Positions 31,824 to 33,805 of a stretch of 33,805 bases of DNA are shown in pieces. The notes beneath the pieces were generated by a model, which was given only the letters and a program-made list of their open reading frames with translations, had not been told where the DNA came from and searched no databases. The number at the start of each line of letters is the position of its first letter. The first letter of the stretch is position 1. The stretch is from Candidatus Polarisedimenticola svalbardensis (GTDB taxonomy: Bacteria > Acidobacteriota > Polarisedimenticolia > Polarisedimenticolales > Polarisedimenticolaceae), in assembly GCA_014764515.1 (NCBI GenBank), contig JACXWD010000012.1, forward strand, positions 41,883 through 75,687, given 5' to 3'. The position numbers and the translations under genes were made by a program.

Positions 31824-33805
31824 GTTGCTACCCCGGGAAAGATCATACGGAACGTACTCCCCCGACCCGGCTCGCTATCGACCTCCACCCTGCCGTCGTG
31901 GGCATTGACCACGTCACGGACCACGAACAGCCCGATCCCGTAATCACCGGATCCAGGGTCACTGGCTACCCTGTAGAACCGTTCGAAAATCCGCTCCTGC
32001 TCCTCTTCCGGGATGCCGACACCCTGGTCCTGAACCTCGACTACAACACTGGAGTTCCGGGATCGCACCCGGAGATCGATCATCTTGGAACCTCCGGAAT
32101 ATTTGGCCGCATTCTCGAGAAGGTTGATAACCGCCATCGCGATGGCGTCGGCATCGAATCGAACGATCGGGACCGGCCGATCGACATCGAGCCGGATCGT
32201 GAATCCTGCTTCCTTGAGATACGATTCGTAGGCTCCGGCCGTGTCAACGACGGTACCGGCCAGATCACCATCCTGCAGTTCGTACCTCTTGACACGGTGT
32301 TCAATGCGCGAGAAATCCAGGACCCGGTCCACCAGCCGGGTCAGGCGTTCCACCTCGCGAACGATGATACGGGAGTAGCCGATCCGTTTTTCCTGTGTTG
32401 ACCCAACATTCTCCAGCAAGGTCTCTGCGTACAGCCGGATCAACGTCAACGGTGTTTTCAGCTCGTGGGAGATACCGCTCACGAAATCCGACTGCCGTCG
32501 GGTCAGCCCCTCAAGTTTCCGCGTCGCCTCCTTCAGGCTGCGGGTTCTCTCGGCTACCAGACTTTCCAGTCGCCGTCGTCTTGCTCGAGCCTGGCGCGTC
32601 CACAGGGTGTACCCGGACCCGGCTGCAAGCAAAGCGCCGAGGATGACTACTGCAAGGAAGGTGTTCGTCTGGTAGAACCGCGGAAGAAGTCCCACCTCCA
32701 GCACCGCTTCGTTCTCCGCCCAGGAACCGGCGCCGTGTGACGCGGCGACCCGGAATCGATAGTGACCGGGCGGTACGTTCGTATAACGCGCAACCTGCTG
32801 GGACCCGACCTCACGCCACGTCTCATCGAAGCCGTCGAGCCGGTATCGAAAACGGATATCTGATGCATCCATCAACGAGACGGCGGCGTACTGAAATTCC
32901 ATTTCACCATCGCCGTGCCTGAGTTCGACCGGCGAGTACAGATCCACAGACCTGCGATCCACAAACGCCCGGTCAAGAACGACCCCCGGCGGCTGCCGCG
33001 GCGGCCCGAGTTCGTCCGGGTGGATCGTCACGACTCCCTGCACCGTCGCGAACCAGAGCCTGCCGGACTCATCCTCGAACCCTGCCGGTTGCAGGCCTCC
33101 GCTGCACTCGGTGCTGCGCAACCCGGCCGAACGCCCGTACAACGCGGGGCGGACCTTGTCGATTTCACCGTTCCAGAACGACTCGGCCTGGGACTTGGCG
33201 ATCCGGATCACGCCCCGGTTAGCCGTCATCCACAGGTGGTCCCGGTCATCTTCCATCATCGTGTAGATTCCGCTGTCCGGAAGCCCGTCAGTGCGCTTCA
33301 GCGAGACGAACGCGCCGTCCCGGTACCGGCTGAGGCCACCGGTGGTTCCGATCCAGAGGTCTCCCCGCTCATCCTCATGGAGTGCATATACCGTTTCACT
33401 GGCAAGTCCGTCCTCCACCCCGTAAACCTGCATGCCCCCGGCTCCGATCCTGGTCAGGCCCCACTCCCGGCCCACCCAGAGGTCACCTCGGGAATCCGTG
33501 AAGATGACATGGACCATGTTGTGGTCGAGGCTGTCCGGCGTTTCCACCGAGACGAACCGATCGCCGGACCAGCGCTCCAGACTGTCGGCGGTTCCAACCC
33601 ATAAAACCCCTGCGTGGTCCTCTCCGATTGCCGAGATGAGCAAACTGGAAAGCCCGTCCTGTTTTGTGTATTCCCGAAAGCCGCCATCCGCCAACCGTTC
33701 TCGCAGGCCACCTCCTGATGTCCCGACCCAGAGGGTTTCCTTCGAGTCCCGGAACAGGCTGGTGATGTAATCGAACCGGGTACTGCCCTCCGCCCGGATA
33801 ACTGA
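31820..33805 (-). CDS. Propeller-type hybrid-free sensor histidine kinase (5' end beyond window)
   Basis: The frame is open to the right edge (about 661 codons seen); a TTG at 33694 is internal. The N-terminal part carries two-component-regulator propeller repeats, each with an LWVGT/LWIGT-type strand (LWVGTSGGGL, LWVGTADSLERW, LWVGREWGLTRI, LWIGTTGGLSRY, LWMTANRGVIRI, LWFATVQGVVTI). A Y_Y_Y-type beta-sandwich follows (FQYAAVSLMDASDIRFRYRL, PPGHYRFRVAAS), then one TM helix (TFLAVVILGALLAAGSGYTL). HisKA has the phosphorylated His in FVSGISHELKTPLTLI, and the HATPase has the N box NLLENAAKYSGG, DQGVGIP and YGIGLFVVRD. No receiver or AraC domain is fused at the C-terminus. The periplasmic propeller probably senses a polymer or oligosaccharide, as in Bacteroidota relatives; the ligand is unknown. 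Confidence 0.93.
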   Translation of the reverse strand, partial: SVIRAEGSTRFDYITSLFRDSKETLWVGTSGGGLRERLADGGFREYTKQDGLSSLLISAIGEDHAGVLWVGTADSLERWSGDRFVSVETPDSLDHNMVHVIFTDSRGDLWVGREWGLTRIGAGGMQVYGVEDGLASETVYALHEDERGDLWIGTTGGLSRYRDGAFVSLKRTDGLPDSGIYTMMEDDRDHLWMTANRGVIRIAKSQAESFWNGEIDKVRPALYGRSAGLRSTECSGGLQPAGFEDESGRLWFATVQGVVTIHPDELGPPRQPPGVVLDRAFVDRRSVDLYSPVELRHGDGEMEFQYAAVSLMDASDIRFRYRLDGFDETWREVGSQQVARYTNVPPGHYRFRVAASHGAGSWAENEAVLEVGLLPRFYQTNTFLAVVILGALLAAGSGYTLWTRQARARRRRLESLVAERTRSLKEATRKLEGLTRRQSDFVSGISHELKTPLTLIRLYAETLLENVGSTQEKRIGYSRIIVREVERLTRLVDRVLDFSRIEHRVKRYELQDGDLAGTVVDTAGAYESYLKEAGFTIRLDVDRPVPIVRFDADAIAMAVINLLENAAKYSGGSKMIDLRVRSRNSSVVVEVQDQGVGIPEEEQERIFERFYRVASDPGSGDYGIGLFVVRDVVNAHDGRVEVDSEPGRGSTFRMIFPGVAT

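Overview
The window is high-G+C DNA from a Gram-negative bacterium: it encodes an RND efflux pump with its outer-membrane channel, several signal peptides and lipoboxes, and a LolA-like domain. The large FG-GAP and thrombospondin type 3 secreted proteins, FN3-type C-termini ending in Cys-Pro, a fused MFS/spermidine-synthase protein, a propeller-type sensor kinase and the C-terminal stump of a WD40/Tricorn-type Ser/Thr kinase are all familiar from Acidobacteriota and similar environmental lineages. That placement is an inference; no marker gene here settles it. There is no rRNA, tRNA, CRISPR array or insertion sequence that I can see.

Layout. (1) 1-2679, minus strand: a secreted protein followed by a DUF11-type surface protein that runs off the left edge. 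(2) 2680-3380: intergenic DNA, then a C-terminal stump of a probable MFS transporter. (3) 3384-9292, minus: a heavy-metal efflux operon, small Cys/His-rich secreted protein - czcC - czcB - czcA. Its first gene appears to be leaderless, behind a recognisable promoter. (4) 9576-16058, plus: a 1621-residue FG-GAP/TSP3 surface protein, then a 5'-truncated subtilisin-like peptidase that keeps only its accessory domains. (5) 16061-18262, minus: a probable operon of a DksA/TraR-type protein, a spermidine-synthase-like methyltransferase and an RlmC/RlmD-type rRNA methyltransferase. (6) 18427-19942, plus: a TetR regulator with a palindromic operator inside its own promoter, and the alpha/beta hydrolase it probably controls. 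(7) 20022-20387, plus: a small secreted Cys-rich protein ending in a textbook inhibitor-cystine-knot (knottin) spacing. (8) 20449-22594: a YegP/DUF1508 protein, a DarP/YjgA ribosome-maturation factor and an RlmL-type methyltransferase. (9) 22720-27274, plus: a Met-rich DUF4412-like secreted protein, a small exported protein and a fused MFS/spermidine-synthase/TPR protein. (10) 27312-30663: a ketopantoate-reductase-like enzyme and, divergently, a serine hydrolase fused to a LolA-like domain. (11) 30660-31124: two truncated gene remnants joined head to head, apparently a deletion scar. (12) 31140-33805, minus: a propeller-type sensor kinase (cut by the right edge) and its OmpR-type response regulator, overlapping by four bases.

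The strongest items for follow-up are the knottin-like protein, the leaderless Cys/His-rich protein heading the metal-efflux operon, the self-regulated TetR/hydrolase pair, the fourteen-blade FG-GAP protein, and the recurrent 'C-terminal stump' remnants, which suggest repeated deletion in this part of the genome.
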